Positions 1-6,055 of a stretch of DNA of 12,737 nucleotides are shown here, one piece after another. The stretch is from Actinoplanes liguriensis (GTDB lineage Bacteria; Actinomycetota; Actinomycetes; Mycobacteriales; Micromonosporaceae). The notes beneath the pieces are model-generated. The model saw only the letters and a program-made list of their open reading frames with translations, was not told the origin of the DNA and searched no databases. The translations under genes were made by a program, and so were the position numbers. The stretch's first letter is position 1; each line of letters begins with the position of its first letter. The DNA is taken from assembly GCA_000715855.1 (NCBI GenBank), contig KL571220.1, positions 56,797 through 69,533 of the forward strand, written 5' to 3'.

Positions 1-19
1 AGATGTGTATAAGAGACAG
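1..19 (+). other. Nextera/Tn5 mosaic-end sequencing adaptor (artefact)
   Basis: The first 19 bases, AGATGTGTATAAGAGACAG, are identical to the Tn5 mosaic end used in Nextera tagmentation libraries. Translated in the frame of the downstream partial gene they give DVYKRQ, and in another frame MCIRDR. Both are familiar adaptor-derived peptides in poorly trimmed assemblies. The genomic sequence therefore begins at base 20, and nothing should be inferred about residues encoded by bases 1-19. Confidence 0.97.
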
Positions 20-154
20 GACGTGGACACCGAGGCCGAGGCGCAGGAGATCATCGCCCAGGATCCGTATGTGGTGCAGGGCCTGGCCAGCTACGCGGCG
101 ACCGGCTGGCAGATCACCCGGGGCGTCCTGGCGGATCACCAGCGGAAGCACTGA
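20..154 (+). CDS. YciI-like (YCII-related domain) protein, C-terminal fragment
   Basis: Only the last 44 codons of this gene remain, ending in TGA at 152-154; the rest is lost at the adaptor-bearing contig end. The fragment begins DVDTEAEAQE and contains a DPYVVQGLA stretch followed by a tryptophan and a short strand (WQITRGVLA). This resembles the C-terminal end of YciI/YCII-related proteins, small ferredoxin-like alpha-beta proteins in which a DP(F/Y)V..GL segment is typical. Their function is mostly unknown; some act as dehalogenase-like or chlorinated-muconolactone enzymes. The fragment is too short to see the active-site histidine and aspartate of the family. It converges on the phosphoribosyltransferase gene with a 12 bp gap and no visible terminator. 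The family call is moderate; that it is a real coding end is well supported by frame and composition. Confidence 0.6.
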   Translation, partial: DVDTEAEAQEIIAQDPYVVQGLASYAATGWQITRGVLADHQRKH

Positions 155-166
155 TCACAAAGGACC

Positions 167-706
167 TCATGGCAGGTCGTCGGCGGTCAGGAGACTGCGG
201 ATGGTCAGTTCGGCGGTGACCGCGGGCGGGCACTCGTCGACGATCGCCGCAGTCCCCAGGTAACGATCGCCGAGCAGGGTGCGCAGTCCGCGGGCCTGGG
301 AGCCGGTCGAGGCCCAGTCGTCGACCACGAGGACGCGGTCGTCGGCGGCGAGCAGCTCACGACGTACGCCCAAATGTTGAATCTCGCCTCGATGGTCGGC
401 CGGCACCTCGGCCCAGATCATCGGCTCGGCGATGGCCCGGCGCGCCCCGGCGCGATATGCCTCGACGAATCCGACCCCGAGGGCCCGGGCGACCAGGGGA
501 CCGAGCAGGAATCCGGTCACTTCCGGCGACACCACGACGGTGGGACGGTCGCCACGGAAGAAGTCGGCCAGCGCCGGCCCCAGACCGTCCAGAATCACCG
601 GATCCCGCCACCAGCCGGACCGGTCGCTGACGAGATAGTCGGCGGGCGGACCGGGGTTGGTCCAGCGAAACGCCTGGCGGAGACGGTCACGGAGATCGGC
701 GTTCAT
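167..706 (-). CDS. Type I phosphoribosyltransferase family protein
   Basis: A 179-residue cytoplasmic protein of the type I PRTase fold. The diagnostic PRPP-binding loop is at residues 125-137 (VLVVDDWASTGSQ): hydrophobic residues, two adjacent acidic residues and then a small Ser/Thr/Gly-rich loop, as in adenine phosphoribosyltransferase and ComF-like enzymes. Upstream there is a typical Rossmann-like core with VVVSPEVTGFLLG at 57-69, which occupies the place where APRT-like proteins have a strand ending in a substrate loop. Such enzymes transfer ribose 5-phosphate from PRPP to a base or similar acceptor. The acceptor cannot be told here, because no purine, pyrimidine or competence gene is adjacent. 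Length fits the family (about 170-190). The start is the ATG at 704-706; no strong Shine-Dalgarno precedes it, so the start is only moderately secure. It is divergent from the phosphatase gene across 135 bp. Confidence 0.8.
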   Translation of the reverse strand: MNADLRDRLRQAFRWTNPGPPADYLVSDRSGWWRDPVILDGLGPALADFFRGDRPTVVVSPEVTGFLLGPLVARALGVGFVEAYRAGARRAIAEPMIWAEVPADHRGEIQHLGVRRELLAADDRVLVVDDWASTGSQARGLRTLLGDRYLGTAAIVDECPPAVTAELTIRSLLTADDLP

Positions 707-745
707 CGGAACATCGTGTCATCGTCGTGCCGCTCTCCGTTGGGG

Positions 746-789
746 GGCGAGTGGACCGACCGAATGACTCGCCACTGACGGGTGGTCAG
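746..789. promoter_or_regulatory. Inverted repeats in divergent intergenic region
   Basis: The 135 bp between the divergent phosphoribosyltransferase and phosphatase genes contains two nested-looking symmetric elements. One is GGCGAGT (746-752) facing ACTCGCC (767-773) with a 14-base spacer. The other, directly adjacent, is CTGAC (775-779) facing GTCAG (785-789) with a 5-base spacer. They could be operator half-sites or an mRNA hairpin in the phosphatase leader. No matching regulator gene is nearby and short GC-rich repeats arise by chance, so this is a weak call. Confidence 0.25.
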
Positions 790-841
790 AACCTCATCGG
801 ACAACGGGTCAAGTTGATGCCCGACGTGCCGTGGATCGGGC

Positions 842-1969
842 ATGCTGTTCGGCGGAACCATGCCTACCTTCACACCGGGCCGCCGCCCGATGAGCCCAGG
901 GAACCGCGCCGGCCTCGGTGCGGCTTTCGTGCTGCTCGCGATCGTGTCCGCGGCGGAGTCCACGGACACCTCCTCGGCCGGGTACATCGGCCTGCTCGCG
1001 ATCGCCCCGGTCGCCGCCGCGTTGTTCGCCGTCTGGCAGTACGTGGTTGGTGTCGGGGTCGTCGCCACCCTGATCGGAGCGGTCTTCGTCGGCCAGTCCG
1101 CCACGTTCGGCTCGAACGCCATGGTCTACCTGTTCGGCATCATGCTGGCGACCGGCATCGCGGTGGCCGGCGCGACGATGCGGCAGCGCCAGTCGGAGCG
1201 GATCGCCGAGCTGCGGCAGCTCGCCTCGGTGGCTCAGCAGGCGGTGCTGCGGCCGATCGGGCCACAGGTGGGCTCGCTGGCGATCTCCGGGCGGTACATC
1301 TCGGCGACCGCGGCCGCGGACATCGGCGGCGACCTCTACGAGGCACTGAACACGCCGTACGGTGTCCGGATCATCATCGGTGACGTACGCGGCAAGGGTC
1401 TTGACGCTGTCCGTCTGGCCAGCATCGTCCTGGGTTCCTACCGGCACGTCGCCTTCGAGCGCGCCGACCTGAAGTCGATCGTCGCCGACCTGGACCGTGC
1501 GGTGGCCCGCAGCGTCGGCGACGAGGACTTCGTGACCGCCGCGCTGGTCGAAGAGCGGGGTGGCACGCTGACGATCGTCAACTGTGGACACCCGGCGCCC
1601 CTGCTGTTGCGTCGTGGCCAGGTCATTCCGTTGGAGCCGCCGGCCCCGGCGCCGCCGCTCGGGTTCATGCCCGAGGTGAAGGCACGGGTCGAGCGGCTGG
1701 AGCCGGGTGACCGGTTGCTGCTGTTCACCGACGGTCTGGGCGAGGCCCGCCGCGAGGGCGAGTTCTTCCCGACCGCCGACCGCGCGTGGCGGCTCCTCGG
1801 CCACGGCACGGTCGGCGACGGGCTGGCGTCCCTGGAGACCGCGCTGGTCGACTGGGTGCACGGCCGCCTGGAGGACGACATCGCCCTGGTCCTGCTGGAG
1901 TACGCGGGACCGGACGTGGGCGCGTCGGTGCCGGTCCCGAGCTGGGAAGTCGGCGCCGCCGGAAGCTAG
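842..1969 (+). CDS. Membrane-anchored SpoIIE/PP2C-type serine/threonine phosphatase
   Basis: A 375-residue protein with an N-terminal membrane domain and a C-terminal SpoIIE (PPM/PP2C) phosphatase domain. Hydrophobic segments lie at about 26-38, 47-66, 67-84 and 94-112, then a short charged linker, then the catalytic domain from about 145 to 354. The metal-binding phosphatase motifs are intact: ADIGGDLYE at 159-167, GDVRGKGLDA at 180-189, NCGHP at 247-251, LLLFTDGLGEAR at 292-303 and DDIALV at 345-350. Family members typically dephosphorylate anti-sigma-factor antagonists (STAS proteins) and so switch on alternative sigma factors; that target is inferred here. No sensory PAS/GAF domain and no anti-sigma or STAS gene is seen nearby, so it would have to act on partners encoded elsewhere. 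Three ATGs are possible (842, 860, 890); 860 has a GGCGGA just upstream and is a fair alternative start. Confidence 0.9.
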   Translation: MLFGGTMPTFTPGRRPMSPGNRAGLGAAFVLLAIVSAAESTDTSSAGYIGLLAIAPVAAALFAVWQYVVGVGVVATLIGAVFVGQSATFGSNAMVYLFGIMLATGIAVAGATMRQRQSERIAELRQLASVAQQAVLRPIGPQVGSLAISGRYISATAAADIGGDLYEALNTPYGVRIIIGDVRGKGLDAVRLASIVLGSYRHVAFERADLKSIVADLDRAVARSVGDEDFVTAALVEERGGTLTIVNCGHPAPLLLRRGQVIPLEPPAPAPPLGFMPEVKARVERLEPGDRLLLFTDGLGEARREGEFFPTADRAWRLLGHGTVGDGLASLETALVDWVHGRLEDDIALVLLEYAGPDVGASVPVPSWEVGAAGS

Positions 1970-1972
1970 GGC

Positions 1973-2128
1973 CTACGCGGCGGGGCTTTCCTCCGGGTCG
2001 GCGGGAGTCGGAGAGGTCGGTGCCGGAGCCTGCGGGACCTGCTCGGGCTGACGATGCCGGCCGACGTAGTTACGCGGCTGGTTTGCCTGGCGGGGCTCCG
2101 GAATCAGGCTTTTGATCGTGGCGAACAT
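1973..2128 (-). CDS. Small hypothetical protein, 51 residues, Pro-rich
   Basis: An unrecognised small ORF, 51 codons, running from ATG at 2126-2128 to TAG at 1973-1975. It begins MFATIKSLIPEPRQ, has a short basic, Asn/Gln-containing middle (NYVGRHRQ at 20-27) and a Pro/Ala/Glu-rich tail ending EESPAA. The case for it being real is its ribosome binding site: AAGGGGG lies seven bases before the ATG, one of the best such sites in the window. Codon use and GC3 also resemble the neighbours. The first eight residues could form one turn of amphipathic helix; there is no signal peptide, no transmembrane segment and no cysteine. Its stop is separated by three bases from the stop of the convergent phosphatase gene, so there is no room for a terminator. 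Function unknown. A leader or precursor peptide is conceivable, but no modification enzyme is nearby. Confidence 0.6.
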   Translation of the reverse strand: MFATIKSLIPEPRQANQPRNYVGRHRQPEQVPQAPAPTSPTPADPEESPAA

Positions 2129-2135
2129 TGGTTGT

Positions 2136-2142
2136 CCCCCTT
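2136..2142 (-). promoter_or_regulatory. Strong Shine-Dalgarno for the 51-codon small ORF
   Basis: On the minus strand AAGGGGG precedes the ATG at 2128 by seven bases. This purine run is the main reason for calling the small ORF a gene rather than chance. Confidence 0.6.
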
Positions 2143-2319
2143 AAAGCTTGGTCTATCCGGAGCAACGAGACTCATGGGTACGCGATACGTGGTTCCGGGT
2201 TCGAAACGTGCAAATGGCCGAACGGCTGTACCGCTGACCACCCGATCGGAGACGTTTGCGCCTCGATCCGACGGACACCCCCTCCGAGCAGGTGGGTTGG
2301 TCACAGATTCCTCCCCGGG

Positions 2320-2349
2320 TTGTCGCTGCCTACCGATCAGTAATACAGT
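2320..2349 (+). promoter_or_regulatory. Probable promoter of the acyl-CoA dehydrogenase gene
   Basis: A sigma-70-like promoter can be read as TTGTCG (2320-2325), an 18-base spacer and TACAGT (2344-2349); an alternative -10 is TAATAC (2341-2346) with a 15-base spacer. Either places transcription start at about 2353-2357, inside the palindrome at 2353-2370, and gives a leader of roughly 40 bases before the ATG at 2397. The hexamers are reasonable but not perfect. Confidence 0.4.
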
Positions 2350-2352
2350 GCT

Positions 2353-2370
2353 AGTTACTGACGGGTAACT
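2353..2370. promoter_or_regulatory. Operator-like palindrome upstream of fadE
   Basis: AGTTAC and GTAACT face each other exactly, separated by the six bases TGACGG. A further related half-site, TCAGTAA (2337-2343), is the inverse of TTACTGA (2355-2361) that overlaps the left arm. The site sits just after the putative -10 element, where a bound repressor would block transcription. Short palindromes of this size are typical of TetR/AcrR-type regulators, which often control fatty-acid degradation genes in actinobacteria; that assignment is inferred. No regulator gene is adjacent. Confidence 0.45.
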
Positions 2371-2396
2371 CGCGTTCGGAGAGCGGGCCAATCACC

Positions 2397-4250
2397 ATGA
2401 CTCACTACCAGAGCAACCTTCGGGACCTCCAGTTCAACCTGTTCGAGGTCTTCGGGGCGGACAAGGCGTTCGGTCAGGCACCGTTCGACGAGATCGACGC
2501 GGACACCGCGCGGGACGTCCTGGCCGAGATCAACCGGATGGCCCGCGAGGACCTCGCGGCCAGCTACACGGACGCTGACCGCAACCCGCCGGTGTTCGAC
2601 CCGGCGACGAACACCGCGCCGCTGCCGGAGTCCTTCAAGAAGTCCTACGAGACGTTCATGGCGTCCGAGTTCTGGCGGCTGGAGCTCCCGACCGCGCTCG
2701 GCGGCAGCTACGCCCCGCGGACCCTGGTCTGGGCGATCGCCGAGCAGATCCTCGGCGCGAACGCCCCGATCTGGATGTATGCGTCCGGCCCGTCCTTCGC
2801 CCACGTGGCGTATGTCGAGGGCACCCCGGAGCAGCAGGAGTGGGCCAAGCTCTTCGTCGAGAAGCAGTGGGGCTCGACCATGGTGCTGACCGAGCCGGAC
2901 GCCGGCTCCGACGTCGGCGCCGGTCGCGCCAGGGCGATCCCGCAGCCGGACGGTTCGTGGCACATCGAGGGCGTGAAGCGTTTCATCACCTCGGGTGAGC
3001 ACGACCTGACCGACAACATCATTCACTACGTGCTCGCCCGCCCGGTGGGCGTCGAGGGCGTCGGCGGCCCGGGCACCAAGGGCCTGTCGCTGTTCATCGT
3101 GCCGAAGTACCACTTCGACCCGCAGACCGGCGAGCTGGGCGAGCGCAACGGCGTCTACGCCACGAACGTCGAGCACAAGATGGGCCTCAAGGTCTCCAAC
3201 ACCTGCGAGATGACCTTCGGCGAGCACGGCACCCCGGCCAAGGGCTGGCTGCTGGGCGACAAGCACGACGGCATCCGCCAGATGTTCATGATCATCGAGG
3301 CGGCCCGGATGATGGTGGGCACCAAGGCGATCGCCACCCTGTCGACCGGTTACCTGAACGCTCTGGAGTACGCGAAGAACCGCGTCCAGGGCGCCGACCT
3401 GGCCAGCAACGACAAGGCCGCGCCGCGGGTGACCATCACCCACCACCCGGACGTACGCCGGTCGCTGATGCTCCAGAAGTCGTACTCCGAGGCCCTGCGC
3501 GCCCTGGTGATCTACACGGCGTCGTGGCAGGACAAGGTCGCGATCGCGGAGGCTGCCGGCGACGAGAAGGCCGCGAAGATCGCGAGCAAGGTCAACGACT
3601 TCCTGCTCCCGCTGGTCAAGGGCGTCGGCTCCGAGCGGGCGTACGAGTTGCTCGGCCACGAGTCGCTGCAGACCTTCGGTGGTTCCGGCTTCCTCCAGGA
3701 CTACCCGCTCGAGCAGTACGTGCGGGACTCGAAGATCGACACCCTGTACGAGGGCACCACCGCGATCCAGAGCCTCGACCTGATCTTCCGCAAGATCGTC
3801 AAGGACAATGGCCGCGCGCTCGGCACGATCGCCACCGAGATCCAGGGCTTCATCGACACCGAGGCCGGCAACGGCCAGCTCAAGGACGAGCGGCTGTCGC
3901 TCGGCAAGGCGCTCGGCGAGCTGCAGCAGATCCTCGGCGTGACGATGGGCTGGCTCGCCGCGGTGCAGGCCGGCGAGTCCCGTGAGCTGTACAAGATCGG
4001 TCTGACCTCCCGCCGAATCCTGCTCGCCCTCGGCGACGTGGTCCTCGCCTGGCTGCTGCTGCGCCAGGCCGAGGTGGCGCTGAACGCGCTGAACGGCGAG
4101 GTCTCCGAGGCCGACAAGAAGTTCTACACCGGCAAGGTGGCGGCGGCCCGCTTCTTCACCCGCGAGGTCCTGCCGCGGATCGGCTCCGACCGCCGGATCA
4201 TCGAGAACACCACCCTCGACCTGATGGACCTGGACGAGGACGCGTTCTGA
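2397..4250 (+). CDS. fadE: Acyl-CoA dehydrogenase, FadE5-like
   Basis: A 617-residue flavoenzyme catalysing the first, FAD-dependent step of beta-oxidation: alpha-beta dehydrogenation of acyl-CoA. The order is a short N-terminal extension of the large ACAD subfamily (about 1-40), the acyl-CoA dehydrogenase N-terminal, middle and C-terminal domains (about 75-465), then a C-terminal helical extension (about 480-610). The FAD/substrate signature [13 protein letters not shown] is at 162-174. The expected catalytic base is E452 in YEGTTAIQ (451-458), the position equivalent to the catalytic glutamate of medium-chain ACADs. Motifs such as GVKRFITSG (192-200), [11 protein letters not shown] (257-267) and [14 protein letters not shown] (424-437) closely resemble mycobacterial FadE5. 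That family is broad in chain-length specificity and its length matches. The ATG at 2397 is preceded by purine-rich GGAGAGCGGG. Monocistronic, with its own promoter/operator and terminator. Confidence 0.95.
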   Translation: MTHYQSNLRDLQFNLFEVFGADKAFGQAPFDEIDADTARDVLAEINRMAREDLAASYTDADRNPPVFDPATNTAPLPESFKKSYETFMASEFWRLELPTALGGSYAPRTLVWAIAEQILGANAPIWMYASGPSFAHVAYVEGTPEQQEWAKLFVEKQWGSTMVLTEPDAGSDVGAGRARAIPQPDGSWHIEGVKRFITSGEHDLTDNIIHYVLARPVGVEGVGGPGTKGLSLFIVPKYHFDPQTGELGERNGVYATNVEHKMGLKVSNTCEMTFGEHGTPAKGWLLGDKHDGIRQMFMIIEAARMMVGTKAIATLSTGYLNALEYAKNRVQGADLASNDKAAPRVTITHHPDVRRSLMLQKSYSEALRALVIYTASWQDKVAIAEAAGDEKAAKIASKVNDFLLPLVKGVGSERAYELLGHESLQTFGGSGFLQDYPLEQYVRDSKIDTLYEGTTAIQSLDLIFRKIVKDNGRALGTIATEIQGFIDTEAGNGQLKDERLSLGKALGELQQILGVTMGWLAAVQAGESRELYKIGLTSRRILLALGDVVLAWLLLRQAEVALNALNGEVSEADKKFYTGKVAAARFFTREVLPRIGSDRRIIENTTLDLMDLDEDAF

Positions 4251-4278
4251 CCTGAGGCTTTTCCCACTCTCCTGAAAA

Positions 4279-4320
4279 AGACGTAGGCCGGCGGACAATG
4301 GCGTCCGCCGGTCTTCGTCT
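4279..4320. terminator. Bidirectional terminator between fadE and sixA
   Basis: CCGGCGGAC (4288-4296) pairs perfectly with GTCCGCCGG (4303-4311) over a six-base loop. AGACG/CGTCT (4279-4283, 4316-4320) can extend the stem after a small internal loop. It is preceded by an A run (4275-4279) and followed by a T-rich stretch, so it can serve both the fadE transcript and the convergent sixA transcript. Confidence 0.75.
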
Positions 4321-4353
4321 GTGGCGACGCGGCCGCCTGGTCCTTGGCGACTC

Positions 4354-4872
4354 TCAGCCGCGGGCGGTGTGCCGGCGTGACAGGCGCATCGCCTTCGGCT
4401 GGGAGGCGGACCATTCGTCCTCCGTGGTGTGCACGGCGATCCCGGAGGTCTTCAGCTCGACCGCGGCGCCGTCCCACTGATCGTCCGGGATGAGCAGAGC
4501 GGACACTTCGGACACCGTCGGGTTGTGGCCGATCAGCAGGATCGTGTGCACCGTGTCCGGCACCGCCCGGAGCAGGTCGAAAACCTCGGTCCGGCCGCCG
4601 TAGTAGAGCTGGTCCTCATAGTGGACCTCGGGCGCGTCGTGGATCTGATCGCCCTGTGCCAGCGCCATCGACGCGGCCTGCCAGGTCTGCCGGGTGCGCT
4701 TGGCCGGTGAGCAGATCACCAGGTCGGGGTGCAGTCGCTCGTCCACAAGCCAGGCGCCGGCCGCGTCCGCATCCGACGTGCCCCGCTCGGTCAGGCTGCG
4801 ATCGAAATCGGGTAGTTCGCCGGGAGTCTCCGCTTTGGCGTGGCGTAGCAGGATCAGCGTCCGCAAGGTCAT
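4354..4872 (-). CDS. sixA: SixA-like phosphohistidine phosphatase (histidine phosphatase family)
   Basis: A 172-residue histidine phosphatase superfamily (branch 1) protein. The RHG-type motif LLRHAKA is at 8-14, with H11 the expected phospho-accepting histidine and R10 the phosphate-binding arginine. SPAKRTRQT at 55-63 carries further phosphate-binding arginines, and IGHNP at 114-118 holds the second catalytic histidine, H116. The short length and the RHAKAE / SPAKRTRQT / GHNPT pattern match SixA, which removes phosphate from histidine in Hpt domains of multistep phosphorelays or from PTS proteins in E. coli. The actinobacterial substrate is not known, and no histidine kinase or PTS gene is nearby. 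The start is the ATG at 4870-4872, with no clear Shine-Dalgarno; the leading TLILLRHAK strand needs a start at or very near this site. Divergent from the DUF6458-like gene. Confidence 0.87.
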   Translation of the reverse strand: MTLRTLILLRHAKAETPGELPDFDRSLTERGTSDADAAGAWLVDERLHPDLVICSPAKRTRQTWQAASMALAQGDQIHDAPEVHYEDQLYYGGRTEVFDLLRAVPDTVHTILLIGHNPTVSEVSALLIPDDQWDGAAVELKTSGIAVHTTEDEWSASQPKAMRLSRRHTARG

Positions 4873-4965
4873 TGGACCAGCTTGCCTGATTGGAACTTCG
4901 TGCGTACGGGTAAGCCCTCGATCGACGTATTCAGCATGGTCGAGCGAGCCCGCCCGGCCGCTTTC

Positions 4966-4973
4966 AAGGAGGG
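4966..4973 (+). promoter_or_regulatory. Consensus Shine-Dalgarno deciding the DUF6458-like start
   Basis: AAGGAGGG ends four bases before the ATG at 4978. This sets the start at 4978 rather than at the in-frame ATG at 4882, which has no such site and would add 32 residues unlike the family. Confidence 0.85.
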
Positions 4974-4977
4974 CCCG

Positions 4978-5259
4978 ATGGGCATCGGCGCAAGTATTTT
5001 CCTGCTCGCTCTAGGGGCGATCCTGGCGTTCGCCGTCAACGCGGACATCAGCGGCCTCGACATCAGCGTGATCGGCTGGATCCTCATGGCGGCCGGCCTG
5101 GTCGGGCTGGTCATCACACTGTGGTTCTGGAACAGCCGTCGCCGCACGGTCGTCACCCGCTCCACCGCCGCCCCGGTCGCCGGAACGGGCTACACCAGCG
5201 AATACCGCGAGGTGCGTCAGGACGACGCGCCGCCGCCCCCGCCCCCGGCGTACCGCTGA
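4978..5259 (+). CDS. DUF6458-like small membrane protein
   Basis: A 93-residue protein with two transmembrane helices (about 4-21 and 29-51), a positively charged stop-transfer segment (NSRRR at 52-56) and a cytoplasmic tail ending in a run of six prolines and AYR. The opening MGIGASIFLLALGAILAFAV is characteristic of the DUF6458 family, conserved across actinobacteria and of unknown function. The helix-loop-helix with a short polar loop (NADISGLD) and the basic residues after helix 2 suggest that both termini are cytoplasmic. The ATG at 4978 is chosen over an upstream in-frame ATG at 4882 because of the near-perfect AAGGAGG and because the family begins at MGIG. It stands alone, divergent from sixA across 105 bp and followed by a strong terminator. 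Confidence 0.85.
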   Translation: MGIGASIFLLALGAILAFAVNADISGLDISVIGWILMAAGLVGLVITLWFWNSRRRTVVTRSTAAPVAGTGYTSEYREVRQDDAPPPPPPAYR

Positions 5260-5274
5260 AGCTTCAGATAGTGA

Positions 5275-5303
5275 AACGGCCCGGCGCTCAGCGCCGGGCC
5301 GTT
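5275..5303. terminator. Strong bidirectional terminator, DUF6458-like gene / hemolysin III
   Basis: A near-perfect palindrome: AACGGCCCGGCGCT (5275-5288), one central C, then AGCGCCGGGCCGTT (5290-5303). It probably forms a 12 bp stem with a five-base loop. It lies 15 bp after the DUF6458-like stop and 14 bp before the hemolysin III stop, so it terminates both convergent transcripts. A residues on the left flank and TTCTGCTT on the right give weak U-tracts each way. Confidence 0.85.
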
Positions 5304-5317
5304 CTGCTTGCGAGCCG

Positions 5318-5995
5318 TCAGGCGTAGAGCGCGAAGTAGATCGCGATGTGGTGGCAGATCGCGGCCACCAGCGTGCAGGCGTGGAAGAACTCGTGATGGC
5401 CGAAAACGGTCGGCCACGGGTTCGGCCGCTTCAGGGCGTAGAAGACCGCGCCGACGGTGTAGATCACGCCGCCGACCAGCATCAGGACCAGGCAGGTCAC
5501 GCCGCCGACGTGCAGCACGTTCGGAATGATGCCGACGGCGACCCAGCCGAGCGCGACGTAGAGCGGAGCGCCGGCCCAGCGGGGCAGGTGCGGCCAGATC
5601 ACCTTCAGCGCCACGCCGCCCAGGGCGCCGCCCCAGACCAGGCCCAGCATCAGCTCTGCCATGCCCTTGCTCAGCAGTTGGACGCAGAACGGCGTGTAGG
5701 TACCGGCGATGAAGATGAAGATCATCGAATGGTCCATCCGGCGCATGATCTGATAGCCGCGTTCGCTCCAGACGCGCCGATGGTAGAGCGCGCTGATGCC
5801 GAAGAGGCCGCACACCGTGATGCTGTAGATCAGGACACTGATGAACGGGGCGATGCCCGGACGAGTCAGTGCGATCGAGCAGAGCACGACGCCGCAGACC
5901 AGGGCGACGAAGAACGCGTACTGATGCAACCGGCCGCGTAGTCGCGGCTTGCCGAGGTCGGTCGGCTTCATCCGGAACGGGGCAGAGGTCGTCAC
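5318..5995 (-). CDS. Hemolysin III family (PAQR-like) membrane protein
   Basis: About 225 residues with seven hydrophobic helices, matching the hemolysin III / YqfA / PAQR superfamily in the CREST group of probable membrane metal-dependent hydrolases. Conserved polar residues of the family are present: S68 and H72 in SALYH, D88 in RRMDHSMIF, and H201 and H205 in GHHEFFH. The set would bind a zinc ion near the membrane surface. Despite the name most members are not proven toxins. Open sequence extends upstream to 6409, but that part overlaps pxpA antisense and does not look like the family. The GTG at 5995 gives VTTSAPFRMKPTD; the ATG at 5971 (217 residues) is the alternative, and neither has a good Shine-Dalgarno. 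A TAACCT at 6003-6008 just upstream of the GTG would fit a leaderless start. Confidence 0.85.
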   Translation of the reverse strand: MTTSAPFRMKPTDLGKPRLRGRLHQYAFFVALVCGVVLCSIALTRPGIAPFISVLIYSITVCGLFGISALYHRRVWSERGYQIMRRMDHSMIFIFIAGTYTPFCVQLLSKGMAELMLGLVWGGALGGVALKVIWPHLPRWAGAPLYVALGWVAVGIIPNVLHVGGVTCLVLMLVGGVIYTVGAVFYALKRPNPWPTVFGHHEFFHACTLVAAICHHIAIYFALYA

Positions 5996-6019
5996 GCGAT
6001 CCAGGTTACGGCAGCGTAG

Positions 6020-6050
6020 GTTACTAGTGGGTAGTGATGCCGCATACGGT
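6020..6050. promoter_or_regulatory. Divergent promoter/operator region, hemolysin III and pxpA
   Basis: The 60 bp between the divergent starts contains GGTTACTAGTGGGTAGTG (6019-6036), which matches the fadE palindrome (2353-2370) at 11 or 12 of 18 positions, sharing GTTACT and GGGTA. TACGGT at 6045-6050 could be the -10 of pxpA. It would place transcription start on, or one base from, the ATG at 6056, so pxpA may be leaderless. The region is compact enough that one bound protein could affect both genes. This is an inference from pattern similarity only. Confidence 0.35.
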
Positions 6051-6055
6051 AGCTG

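Noticed and set aside
3..263. 86-codon plus-strand frame beginning MCIRDR
   Set aside because: Its start lies inside the sequencing adaptor and it is out of frame with the well-supported YciI-like fragment.
1945..1990. CGCCGC/GCGGCG stem across the phosphatase and small-ORF stops as a terminator
   Set aside because: The six-pair stem with a long loop is weak and lies within both coding ends; it is expected by chance at this GC content.
2187..2215. GGGTTCGAAAC as a tRNA T-arm
   Set aside because: The flanking bases do not pair into a T-stem and no anticodon or acceptor stem is found around it.
2355..4298. 647-codon minus-strand open frame opposite fadE
   Set aside because: It is the antisense shadow of a clearly recognisable acyl-CoA dehydrogenase in GC-rich DNA; its translation is low-complexity Leu/Val/Arg/Asp-rich sequence without motifs.
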